A DNA stretch of 64,000 bases, taken from Candidatus Nitrosotalea bavarica (GTDB taxonomy: Archaea; Thermoproteota; Nitrososphaeria; Nitrososphaerales; Nitrosopumilaceae). The translations under genes and the position numbers were made by a program. Under the pieces are notes generated by a model that made no database searches, had not been told where the DNA came from, and was given only the letters and a program-made list of their open reading frames with translations. The stretch is from NCBI RefSeq assembly GCF_900167955.1, contig NZ_FUYK01000007.1, forward strand, positions 208,173 through 272,172. The letters are read 5' to 3'. This document shows positions 18,086-25,857 of the stretch, in pieces; within the stretch, counting starts at the first letter, position 1, and each line of letters opens with the position of its first letter.

Positions 18086-19348
18086 TTAAACTATTATTTT
18101 TGCGCCAATTTTCTTCATATCTTCTACAAATGTCGGATATGAGACATCTACTGAATCAGGATCAGTAACAGTGCAATTTCCAACAAACATGCCTGCAATA
18201 GCAAGTGCCATGAAGAGTCTGTGATCCTCAGAAGAATCTAATTCTGCACTCTTTAGAATTTTTGGGGCTTCTAGAATTAATCCGTCTTCTTTTTCTGTTA
18301 CTGTGATTCCAATCTTTGCAAGTTCTTTTGCCAAAATTGCAATTCTATCTGTTTCTTTAAATCGTGCATGTTTTACATTGTAAATCTCAATTGGTTTTGA
18401 TGTCTTAAGAGCTAGGATTGCCATTGGTGGAAGAAGATCTGGATTGTTTGAAAGATCAAATCTTCCTCCATTGAGAAGTTTTGGAGATTTTACGGTTATT
18501 TTTTCTCCTATGTTTATTTTGACACCCAATTTTTCTAAATATGATATTATTTCTTGATCTCCTTGGGGTAAATCTCCAATTGATGCTTCGATTGACATGT
18601 CTTCTCCTAGTAATACTGCTGCAGAAAGTAAGAGTGCCATACTTGAGAAATCTGAAGGAACTACAAAATCCGTGGATTTGTATTCTTGATTTGGAACATT
18701 GTATTTTTTGTATGGAGAAATTACATTAACTGTAACACTAAATTTTTTCATTGTAGCAATGGTGGAATCCAGATATGGCTTGGATACTAGATCTCCATCG
18801 ATTTCTAATGCAAGTCCATTCTTCATCTTTGGACCTGCAATCAAAAGTGCAGAAATAAATTGGCTTGAGATTGAACCAGAAATATGAGTGGTTCCACCAA
18901 CTGCCTTTCCTTTCACAGTGACTGGTGGTTTACCATCAGTTGATGTACATCGTACTCCGAGTTGCTCTAATGCATCAAGAAGTGGTTGCATTGGTCTCTT
19001 TTTTAGACTTGAATCTCCCGTAAGCATTATTGTATTATCTGAAAGAGATGAAATTGCAGTTGAAATTCTAATTGTAGTGCCTGAATTTGATGCGTCTATT
19101 TCACGAGTCTGTGGGACTATTTCTCCTTTATTTTCGACTATTACGGTTGAATTGTTAATTTCTATTTTGGCCCCAAAAACCTTGCATGCGTTAATTGTTG
19201 CCAGAGTGTCTCTAGAAAGTAAAACGTTTCTTAAAGTACTTTTTCCATTGGCAAGTGTAGCCAGAAAAATGGCACGATGAGAATAACTCTTGTTTGGAGG
19301 GCATCTTATGACGCCAGAAAGACGTGACTTGTCAACACTACATTTCAT
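18086..19348 (-). CDS. aroA: 3-phosphoshikimate 1-carboxyvinyltransferase (EPSP synthase)
   Basis: This enzyme adds enolpyruvyl from PEP to shikimate 3-phosphate. Visible blocks are CPPNKSYSHRAIFLA (PEP/S3P binding), ASNSGTTIRI, LTGDSSLKKRPMQPLLDAL and ARFKETDRI near the C-terminus. The 420-residue two-domain length is normal. The start overlaps the shikimate kinase gene by 11 bases, showing tight operon organisation. Confidence 0.97.
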   Translation of the reverse strand: MKCSVDKSRLSGVIRCPPNKSYSHRAIFLATLANGKSTLRNVLLSRDTLATINACKVFGAKIEINNSTVIVENKGEIVPQTREIDASNSGTTIRISTAISSLSDNTIMLTGDSSLKKRPMQPLLDALEQLGVRCTSTDGKPPVTVKGKAVGGTTHISGSISSQFISALLIAGPKMKNGLALEIDGDLVSKPYLDSTIATMKKFSVTVNVISPYKKYNVPNQEYKSTDFVVPSDFSSMALLLSAAVLLGEDMSIEASIGDLPQGDQEIISYLEKLGVKINIGEKITVKSPKLLNGGRFDLSNNPDLLPPMAILALKTSKPIEIYNVKHARFKETDRIAILAKELAKIGITVTEKEDGLILEAPKILKSAELDSSEDHRLFMALAIAGMFVGNCTVTDPDSVDVSYPTFVEDMKKIGAKIIV

Positions 19349-20192
19349 AAACTTCTGCCTTCCTATTGTTTATTGGAGAAACTATAGTCTCTCCTTCTAA
19401 AGACGAGAATACTTTTTTTACACTTGATATTTTGTCATTTTTTACCACTGCAGCTATCGAAGGTCCATTTCCAGATACTGATGCACCAAGTGCTCCGCCA
19501 TCTATGAGATCAGTTATGATTTTTGGATCAGATCCTAGTATTGCAGATGTGGCAAGACCATTGAGTATCATGGCATTCCAATAGTCTGACTTGTTAGCAA
19601 GATCCCATGCTTGTGAAAAAACCCCCTCTAGAGTTTTTAATTTTTTCACATTGCCTCTTCTTCTAGATTTTGGAATGAATATTATTGCAGACAGATCTTC
19701 TGGTGCTTTTTCTGATTTTATTATTTTTATGTTCAAATTATCCGTTACAACAAATCCACCAAAATAACATGCACATGCGTCATCAAAAGCTCCTGTTATG
19801 CTTACTTTAGATTCTATGGATGCATGTACTCCATCTTTTAAAATTTCAAGATCTGTTGCTTTTGGCTTGAATAATTTTGCACATGCAAGTGATATTATAG
19901 ATGAAATGGCACTTGAGCTTTTGAGTCCATATCCTGAAGGGATTTCTGATTTTACAGAAATTATTATTTTATTTTTTTCAAGTTCAGATTTTGGAACTGA
20001 TGTTTCAACGACATTTCGTATGAGTCGAGAACTAAGATTTGATTCTCTATTTTCAAATATTATTCCCTTGCCAGGCTCTGTTTCTACGACTGCCTCAATG
20101 CCCAATGCTATGCCAAGGGTGGAACCCTTTCCTGTGGCAATTGCGTTTACTATTGACACTGCACCATGCATGCTTGCTTTTGCCTTGCGCAT
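19338..20192 (-). CDS. aroK: archaeal shikimate kinase (GHMP family)
   Basis: This is the archaeal, non-homologous shikimate kinase of the GHMP superfamily, not the P-loop bacterial enzyme. It has the N-terminal AVSIVNAIATGKGSTLGIAL, the ATP-binding PSGYGLKSSSAISSII and the late GALGASVSGNGPSIAAVV motif. It phosphorylates shikimate before aroA. It sits 2 bases after aroE and overlaps aroA by 11 bases. Confidence 0.95.
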   Translation of the reverse strand: MRKAKASMHGAVSIVNAIATGKGSTLGIALGIEAVVETEPGKGIIFENRESNLSSRLIRNVVETSVPKSELEKNKIIISVKSEIPSGYGLKSSSAISSIISLACAKLFKPKATDLEILKDGVHASIESKVSITGAFDDACACYFGGFVVTDNLNIKIIKSEKAPEDLSAIIFIPKSRRRGNVKKLKTLEGVFSQAWDLANKSDYWNAMILNGLATSAILGSDPKIITDLIDGGALGASVSGNGPSIAAVVKNDKISSVKKVFSSLEGETIVSPINNRKAEVYEM

Positions 20193-20194
20193 CT

Positions 20195-21019
20195 CTAAAA
20201 CCTCCCAAGTAAGGTTAATTTCATGGCTTCGTATGGTGCCTGTCTATTAGTCCAAATCTCAAATGACTTCATTGCTTGAGCAAGAAGCATTTCCCACCCA
20301 TATATGATCGTCGCACCTTGATTTTTTGACTGTTCAATTAAAGGAGTTTCAACTGGCACATAGACAATGTCATAGATTATCGAGTCTCGGTTAATGTTTT
20401 TTGTAGATATGGGACAACCCATTCCTTTTAGTCCTACTGATGTTGCATTTACTACAAATTTGTATTTGTTGGCAGTCTCGCCAGCTGATTGGAGATCCAA
20501 ATAATCTGATTCTAAACCTAGATTTTGGGCAAATTTAATTAATTCATCTGCTCTTTCACGAGTCCTATTTGTAATAGTGATTTTACGAACTTTTTCCTTA
20601 CTGAATCCAGCTATTATAGCTCTTGCAGCTCCGCCTGCACCAATAAGTAAAACATCCGAATCCTTAGAATCAATTTTTCTCTTTTTTATAGGATCTAAGA
20701 ACCCTTCTACATCTGTATTGTACCCCTTGAGATATCCTGCATTATTGGTTACTGTATTTGTAGCTCCTACTAATTTACATTCGTTATCCATCTCATCAAG
20801 AAATTTCATCATGTCAACCTTGTGGGGTATTGTAACATTGAATCCTGCAATGTCTATCTTCTTTAAGGCTTCAATTCCAAATTCTAATTCTCCTTTTGGA
20901 ATTCTATATGCGATATATGTGCAATCAAGGCCCGTGAATAAAAAAGCGGCATTGTGAAGTGCAGGAGAAAATGAATGATCAATCGGATCTCCTATAACTG
21001 CATAGGTTTTTGTCATCAT
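20195..21019 (-). CDS. aroE: shikimate dehydrogenase
   Basis: AroE reduces 3-dehydroshikimate. The substrate site is seen in VIGDPIDHSFSPALHN and FNVTIPHKVD (catalytic Lys), with NTDVEGF downstream. The dinucleotide motif is LLIGAGGAARAII, followed by ITNRTRERA, suggesting NADP preference. At 274 residues it has normal length. Two ATG codons open the frame (21019 and 21016). It is the first gene of the compact aroE-aroK-aroA-aroC-CM/AAT-tyrA-nudix run. Confidence 0.96.
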   Translation of the reverse strand: MMTKTYAVIGDPIDHSFSPALHNAAFLFTGLDCTYIAYRIPKGELEFGIEALKKIDIAGFNVTIPHKVDMMKFLDEMDNECKLVGATNTVTNNAGYLKGYNTDVEGFLDPIKKRKIDSKDSDVLLIGAGGAARAIIAGFSKEKVRKITITNRTRERADELIKFAQNLGLESDYLDLQSAGETANKYKFVVNATSVGLKGMGCPISTKNINRDSIIYDIVYVPVETPLIEQSKNQGATIIYGWEMLLAQAMKSFEIWTNRQAPYEAMKLTLLGRF

Positions 21020-21078
21020 ATTTTACTCGACGAATCGTGATTTAAGCGATTATGGACGTTTGTAGTTACTGCAGCAGG

Positions 21079-21366
21079 TCAAATTCCATACTTGTTATCT
21101 TTAGAATATATTTTCTTAAGTTTTGATCCGCATTTTGGACAGGCTAAATCTTGATGGATTGTAGCACAATCTAAACAAACAAAATTACCTGCATTTGATT
21201 TAGATGCTCTGTATTGATAAATTATGATGAATACCAATGCAGCTATCCATACAAGTACCAAAAATAATACTAATCTGAATATTCCTAATAGGATTGTTAC
21301 AATTGTAGCTAAAATTATTGTATTTCGTGGTGTGTTATTCTGAGACGACTTGAGTTTCATTGGCAT
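21079..21366 (-). CDS. membrane-anchored zinc-ribbon protein
   Basis: The 95-residue protein has a polar N-terminus, a hydrophobic stretch at about 17-50 (one long or two short membrane helices), and a C-terminal zinc ribbon with FVCLDCATIH and LACPKCGSKL. Small proteins of this layout are common in archaea and mostly uncharacterised. It is upstream of aroE on the same strand with a 59-base gap, but no functional tie to the aromatic pathway is apparent. Confidence 0.7.
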   Translation of the reverse strand: MPMKLKSSQNNTPRNTIILATIVTILLGIFRLVLFLVLVWIAALVFIIIYQYRASKSNAGNFVCLDCATIHQDLACPKCGSKLKKIYSKDNKYGI

Positions 21367-21459
21367 GTTTTTCTTGTTTCTTTTATAATAATGGTGGCAT
21401 TGACTTTGGTGCCTACCGTGACAGATTAATTAATTAATGTAATATGTTTTGATACAGTA

Positions 21460-21699
21460 TTGGAAGATATGGATGATTTTATCAATATGATTGATGAATG
21501 TGTTAAACTACTAGATGAAAATGCGAATATTTTAAACGACATAGATTATTCTCTTCAATCTGAAAAAGAAGATGTTGTGGTAACTGATTTGACCAAAAAT
21601 GATCTTGTAGATATGGCTCATGAGGTTTCTGATTCTACGAGAATTAAAAAAGCGGAATATGATTTTGTTAGAAGATTGTTGGAAAAAAACTCTGATTGA
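21460..21699 (+). CDS. small acidic helical protein (79 aa)
   Basis: It starts with TTG at 21460. The protein is acidic, leucine- and aspartate-rich and predicted to be helical, with no cysteines or membrane segment. Regular codon use and its isolated position between minus-strand genes argue that it is real. No family is recognised. ATG 21469 is an alternative start. Confidence 0.55.
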   Translation: MEDMDDFINMIDECVKLLDENANILNDIDYSLQSEKEDVVVTDLTKNDLVDMAHEVSDSTRIKKAEYDFVRRLLEKNSD

Positions 21700-21746
21700 T
21701 TATATAATTAATCAGTAAAATATAGCTGTTATAATTGAGGATCTTT

Positions 21747-22427
21747 CTAATTTTTATCTTCCAACGCCAATATGCTTTTCATTTCCTTGAGGCTGAATTG
21801 ACCTGGAGCTATTGGTTTACCTAGCGAAACATAAGTGTAAGGACTCCCTAGCTTTGTACACAATATTCTTGACATTCTACCGTAATCTCCCATGGCAAAG
21901 GAAACTAGGTTGATTTTCTTTGTATGATTCTTGTATAGTGAAAGAACTCTGATGGTGTCACTTATCGTCTTTGCAGTAGTAACAATTTTGATATTGTTGG
22001 AAAACTTGGACATTCTTTGAAGCATTAATCTGAGAGTTTGCTCATTTGGAGTTTTTACAAAGTCATGCCATGATACAAGTATGTTAGTTCCTGTACTTTT
22101 GAGATATTTTTGTAATCCTTGATTTTTCCTTAGTGTGTTGTATTCTACGTCTAAAAGGTGTGGTTCAAATTCAGAAATTAACTTTAATATGGAAATTCTT
22201 TCTTTTTCAGTACCTTGAAATTTTCCGCCCTCTGTTGTTGGCCTTACTGTGCATATGCAACGATTGAGATGTTTTTTTGAAAGAGTTAAACAAAAAGGAA
22301 TTTGACTTGGTTTTAAAAAATCTAATCTGATCTCTACATAGTTCGAGTCTGTGAGAGCGCTCTCTATATCTCTGACAATTTTTCTAGGGTTGGATTCTGC
22401 AATTGTTACACAGACCTTGGTCGACAT
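21747..22427 (-). CDS. aroD: 3-dehydroquinate dehydratase, type I
   Basis: The type I, Schiff-base-forming enzyme dehydrates 3-dehydroquinate. It shows VEIRLDFL near the N-terminus, CTVRPTTEGGKF, the catalytic His in VSWHDF, and the lysine in NIKIVTTAKT. The C-terminal GKPIAPGQF segment closes the barrel. At 226 residues it has normal length. It is separated from aroE by two small unrelated genes and follows the exported 4-Cys protein by 15 bases. Confidence 0.94.
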   Translation of the reverse strand: MSTKVCVTIAESNPRKIVRDIESALTDSNYVEIRLDFLKPSQIPFCLTLSKKHLNRCICTVRPTTEGGKFQGTEKERISILKLISEFEPHLLDVEYNTLRKNQGLQKYLKSTGTNILVSWHDFVKTPNEQTLRLMLQRMSKFSNNIKIVTTAKTISDTIRVLSLYKNHTKKINLVSFAMGDYGRMSRILCTKLGSPYTYVSLGKPIAPGQFSLKEMKSILALEDKN

Positions 22428-22442
22428 TGGGTTTGAGATTTT

Positions 22443-22754
22443 TTAATTTGTAGAAGTCTTTGGTGCGACAATTTGTTGGCCACAGTATTTCCATCCTTTC
22501 AACTCACTACACACATTCGGATTTTTTTGTGCTACATGAAGTGATTGTTTCATCTTTGCCCACACATCTGGAGAACATAGCGTTTCTCCACAAATGTTTT
22601 GTCCACCTGGAATTCTATCTGTTTTCTGGGAATGTTTCCAATATACCGTGCTTGGTGTTAATGCATTTACAGCTGGTAATGCGGCTGATGCAAAAACCAA
22701 TACTACTGTTAATACTATTGCAACCAATCCTACCTTAATTTGTTGGTTAGACAT
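22443..22754 (-). CDS. exported four-cysteine protein
   Basis: The 103-residue protein begins with a signal peptide or anchor (basic NQQIK, hydrophobic 8-28, likely cleavage after VNA near residue 31). The mature part of about 72 residues has Cys55, Cys60, Cys82 and Cys91, suited to two disulfides or metal binding outside the cell, around GGQNICGETLC and GWKYCG. No family is recognised. It lies 15 bases upstream of aroD on the same strand. Confidence 0.72.
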   Translation of the reverse strand: MSNQQIKVGLVAIVLTVVLVFASAALPAVNALTPSTVYWKHSQKTDRIPGGQNICGETLCSPDVWAKMKQSLHVAQKNPNVCSELKGWKYCGQQIVAPKTSTN

Positions 22755-22905
22755 TAGTTGAACTACATTTCACTACTATATTTAGATTAGCATCAAATTC
22801 TTCGTAAATTTAATAAAGAATTTTCATTATCTTATCTAAAAATTCATCCAATTCTGCCTGCTTTATTTTGAAAAGTTGATACGAGTATTGATGTTATTTG
22901 TGATT

Positions 22906-22952
22906 GAGATCTGCCTCATGGCTGATGATCTATCATGTGTCTAATAGATCTC
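22906..22952. repeat. interrupted inverted repeat upstream of alba
   Basis: A 7-bp perfect inverted repeat (GAGATCT at 22906-22912 and AGATCTC at 22946-22952) encloses a smaller hairpin (ATGAT-CT-ATCAT, 22925-22936). It lies in the 245-bp gap between the exported protein gene and alba. It could be an operator or a structured RNA; no gene is seen in this gap. Confidence 0.3.
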
Positions 22953-22967
22953 TGCTAACGGAAGAAA

Positions 22968-22977
22968 CTTTTATGAA
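22968..22977 (+). promoter_or_regulatory. TATA-like box of alba
   Basis: The sequence cttttatgaa is centred about 27 bp upstream of the alba ATG at 23000, the spacing expected of a TATA box giving a leaderless or near-leaderless mRNA. Confidence 0.45.
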
Positions 22978-22999
22978 ACGATCATTCTAGAAGATATCC

Positions 23000-23299
23000 A
23001 TGAGTACAGGCGAACGACACGAATCAAAAGACACCGTCTTTATCGGAAAAAAGCCCATTATGGCATATGTAACATCTGCACTCATCCAGCTAGCTAACAA
23101 CCCACAAGTCTCAATAAAAGCAAGAGGGCTTAGCATTGGTAGAGCGGTAGACGTTGCACAAATAATTGCGAGAAGGACTGATAATTCCGGAGGATATTCT
23201 ATAGGACAAATCAAAATAGGATCAGAACAGCTTCAATCATTAGATGGAAGAGCAAGAAATGTGTCCACCATAGAAATAGAGGTAAAGAAAACAGCATGA
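23000..23299 (+). CDS. alba: DNA/RNA-binding protein Alba
   Basis: Alba is an abundant archaeal chromatin and RNA-binding protein. The 99-residue sequence has the conserved FIGKKPIMAYVTSAL block with the paired lysines at 17-18 (the site acetylated in Sulfolobus), KARGLSIGRAVDVA and the beta-hairpin around GYSIGQIKIG that inserts into the minor groove. It is a single-gene unit between a TATA-like box and a hairpin. Confidence 0.96.
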   Translation: MSTGERHESKDTVFIGKKPIMAYVTSALIQLANNPQVSIKARGLSIGRAVDVAQIIARRTDNSGGYSIGQIKIGSEQLQSLDGRARNVSTIEIEVKKTA

Positions 23300-23303
23300 T
23301 TGT

Positions 23304-23329
23304 CTAAAACATGTAATGACATGTTTTAG
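23304..23329 (+). terminator. hairpin after alba
   Basis: An 11-bp perfect inverted repeat (CTAAAACATGT and ACATGTTTTAG) with a 4-base AATG loop begins 4 bases after the alba stop, and T-rich sequence follows. It may mark the transcript end or stabilise the 3' end; archaeal termination usually depends on the T-runs. Confidence 0.5.
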
Positions 23330-23400
23330 CTGATTTTCTTTGTTTTAATTTCACATGAAAATGTTTTTTCTATTTTTACAACTGTTAAATATTAAAACGA

Positions 23401-24252
23401 TTGAGGAAAGTAATGTGGAAACCAAATTCTATAATGATTGGCAATTCAAAAGATCTTTCTCAGTTACAAGATAATACGGTTGCATTAACTGTAACATCTC
23501 CACCATATCATAATGCGATAAACTACCAAGAACACCAGGATACGGAAAAGTGGTATCGTGGAACTGTTGCGATATCTATTGAAGATTGGATTGCAGAGAT
23601 GAAAAGTGTTTTTTCTGAAGTTTATCGTGTAACCAAACCTGGAGGATTTTGCTGTATTGTAATAGGAAATGAAATCATTGAAGGAAAAAGTAAACTTCCT
23701 CTTCCTGCATTACTTCTTGTAGAGTTGACCAAGAAAGAAATTGGCTGGAGTTTCTTTGAAGAAATAATATGGAACAAAGTCACTGGTGGAAAAAAAAGAT
23801 TTCGAGTTACAGTTCAGCATCCTTATCCTACATATTATTATCCAAATATCATGCATGAACAAATTATAATTCTGCGAAAAATGCCATTTCATAACTTCAA
23901 AGACAAAAAAAGTAAACTGGTCCTTAACGATTTGATGAAAAAAGAAATTGCAAATTCAATCTGGCATATAGCTCCAATGCCTCCAAGCTATAGGAGATTT
24001 CATCCAGCGGCATTTCCAGAAGAGATACCTTATCGTCTAATTCAGCTTTATAGTAATATGGGTGACCTTGTACTTGATCCATTTGTTGGGAGCGGTCAAA
24101 CTACCAAGATGGCTAGATTCCTTCACAGAAAATACATTGGAGTAGATAAATCATCAAAATACGTTAAAATTGCTAAGAAAAGAACCCTGGAACCTCACTC
24201 TCTTCGTAAGATGCAACTGGTTCCTAACTGGAAAAAGCCAGAACCATTGTAA
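23401..24252 (+). CDS. DNA methyltransferase, probable N4-cytosine, beta class
   Basis: The catalytic motif TSPPYHN (SPPY at 33-36) precedes the SAM-binding LDPFVGSGQTT near the C-terminus. This order defines beta-class amino-methyltransferases, and SPPY favours N4-cytosine. No restriction endonuclease lies beside it, so it looks like an orphan methyltransferase for regulation or strand marking. It starts with TTG at 23401, with ATG 23413 as an alternative. The target sequence cannot be read from the gene. Confidence 0.87.
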   Translation: MRKVMWKPNSIMIGNSKDLSQLQDNTVALTVTSPPYHNAINYQEHQDTEKWYRGTVAISIEDWIAEMKSVFSEVYRVTKPGGFCCIVIGNEIIEGKSKLPLPALLLVELTKKEIGWSFFEEIIWNKVTGGKKRFRVTVQHPYPTYYYPNIMHEQIIILRKMPFHNFKDKKSKLVLNDLMKKEIANSIWHIAPMPPSYRRFHPAAFPEEIPYRLIQLYSNMGDLVLDPFVGSGQTTKMARFLHRKYIGVDKSSKYVKIAKKRTLEPHSLRKMQLVPNWKKPEPL

Positions 24253-24294
24253 ATTTTTACGCGAATAATTTTACTAAATAGGAAAGGTTATCTA

Positions 24295-24519
24295 TTGAGA
24301 ATCGAAAATTCATCTATGGTAACTTCTAACAGCAAATCGTATTTTCGAATTGTTGAAAAAAGTCACAGAAAATATACTGCGGCATTAAAACATGCCCAAT
24401 CCAGACAATCTATCATGAATTTGTACTGGCGACATAAAAGGGAACATGAATCTCTTTTGAAAAAACATCTTAAAGAAGAGATGGCTGAAATAATTCAGCT
24501 TAAAAAGAAATTCGAGTGA
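24295..24519 (+). CDS. small basic helical protein (74 aa)
   Basis: This lysine-, arginine- and histidine-rich helical protein begins with TTG at 24295, with an ATG at 24316 as an alternative. It includes a stretch of heptad-like leucines near the C-terminus (SLLKKHLKEEMAEIIQLKKKFE). It follows the methyltransferase by 42 bases on the same strand. A nucleic-acid-binding role is conceivable from charge alone. No family is recognised. Confidence 0.5.
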   Translation: MRIENSSMVTSNSKSYFRIVEKSHRKYTAALKHAQSRQSIMNLYWRHKREHESLLKKHLKEEMAEIIQLKKKFE

Positions 24520-24555
24520 CACATTTTTTTTATTTTTATAAAATATGATATTTTA

Positions 24556-24717
24556 CTAGCCTAATGATTTATACCACATGTCTGTAACACTCTTGTCTAA
24601 ACCTTTTCCGTTTGTAGAAATTTTTGACTTGTTCTCTAAATGCTGAGGCGTACCTATATGGGAATCTACTTCTTTTTCATCAATCTCTATAGAACATACA
24701 TTACAACGAAGATTCAA
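24556..24717 (-). CDS. C2H2 (U1-type-like) zinc-finger microprotein (53 aa)
   Basis: A TTG-started frame encodes 53 residues with Cys5, Cys8, His20 and His26 (RCNVCS...SHIGTPQHLENKSK), i.e. C-x2-C-x11-H-x5-H. This closely resembles the U1/matrin-type C2H2 finger (C-x2-C-x12-H-x5-H), including the H-x5-H helix followed by basic residues. An in-frame stop lies just upstream and a TATA-like TTATAC is about 25 bp before the TTG. It converges on the 74-residue gene with a 36-base gap. RNA or DNA binding is inferred from the finger type. Confidence 0.62.
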   Translation of the reverse strand: MNLRCNVCSIEIDEKEVDSHIGTPQHLENKSKISTNGKGLDKSVTDMWYKSLG

Positions 24718-24786
24718 TAGATTATTTTATTATGTCTTAGTATAAGAATTTTACAACTTTTTTAAATTGGTATTGTGTATGAAAAA

Positions 24787-25857
24787 TTATTTTTCTATGA
24801 TGTATTCGTCATCTACTTCCATGCCAAAATGCCTTCCTGTTGCAGGTTTTGAATATGCGAGAACTGAATCTCCTTTCTTTAGATGTGTGACTGAGATAAG
24901 ATGGCCATCTGGACGTACAAAACGAATGGTCTCAGCATTTTGTGCAATGATGCCGCCAATTTCATTTCCAATTTGTGCTTTAATCATTAGCATGGGTCTG
25001 CTCTCTATTTTAGAACGCCCCACTGTAGCTCTTCTAGCTTTACCATGTGAATCTATGACAAGAACTTCTGAACCAGTTTCTAATTCTGATAGGTAATTTG
25101 TTGTTCCATCTGGGGATAAAGTGTAACAATGTACTGCTCCCGCATTTACTCTAAAAGGCCTTGGTGAAGTAAATGATGAACCAACTGACTCATTATGTAC
25201 AAGAAAGAGGAAATTTGATCTACTGCCAATCAGCATTCCTTCACCTCGTTGTAACATTGAGGCTGTATCAACACAGACACGTTCACCATTTCCTACCTCC
25301 TTTATCTCCAAAATTTTGGCAGACTTGAGATCAAAACTCTTTGTTCCAAGATAGACAAGTGTCTCTTTTACCTCGTTTAACGAATTGGTTGAAAATATGA
25401 CTCCATCCACTCCTATCTCTAAGATAGAAAACATTTTACGGACTTCGTCTGGGGTATTGGCTACTGCAAATACCTTTGTGTGAATCTTGTGTAATTTTGC
25501 TATGATGTTCTCAAGGGGGATAATTTTCCAGTCTTTTACCTCTATTATAACAAAATCTAATCCTGCCTTTGCAAGTTGTAGTATTTTTTCTATATCTGCA
25601 TTTGAAAGAACTTTGAATTTCATTCCAGTCTTTTTACCTCTAAGTTTGGTGATTTTGTCAACTATGACATAATCTGCATTTGTGGACGTATGTATTGTAG
25701 AAAGTTTTGTCTTGATTCCTTTAAGGCTGCTAGGATCCATGTTGACAATCTTGATTCCTTCTTTTTCTATCTCTGATACAAATTTAGCAATCTGACCCCT
25801 TGAAATTTTTGGGGCTATAATTAATTCTCTGTTCTTACTCAAGATACTTCGCTGCAT
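24787..25857 (-). CDS. aroB': 3-dehydroquinate synthase II
   Basis: This archaeal enzyme (MJ1249 type) oxidatively deaminates and cyclises ADH to 3-dehydroquinate, replacing bacterial AroB. The 356-residue sequence shows NRELIIAPKISRG at the start, the GEGMLIGSRSNFLFLVHNES block, PRPFRVNAGAVHCY and the C-terminal ATGRHFGMEVDDEYIIEK. The start overlaps the ADH synthase gene by 23 bases; TTG 25842 is an alternative start nearer to NRELII. Together the two genes supply the shikimate cluster downstream. Confidence 0.94.
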   Translation of the reverse strand: MQRSILSKNRELIIAPKISRGQIAKFVSEIEKEGIKIVNMDPSSLKGIKTKLSTIHTSTNADYVIVDKITKLRGKKTGMKFKVLSNADIEKILQLAKAGLDFVIIEVKDWKIIPLENIIAKLHKIHTKVFAVANTPDEVRKMFSILEIGVDGVIFSTNSLNEVKETLVYLGTKSFDLKSAKILEIKEVGNGERVCVDTASMLQRGEGMLIGSRSNFLFLVHNESVGSSFTSPRPFRVNAGAVHCYTLSPDGTTNYLSELETGSEVLVIDSHGKARRATVGRSKIESRPMLMIKAQIGNEIGGIIAQNAETIRFVRPDGHLISVTHLKKGDSVLAYSKPATGRHFGMEVDDEYIIEK

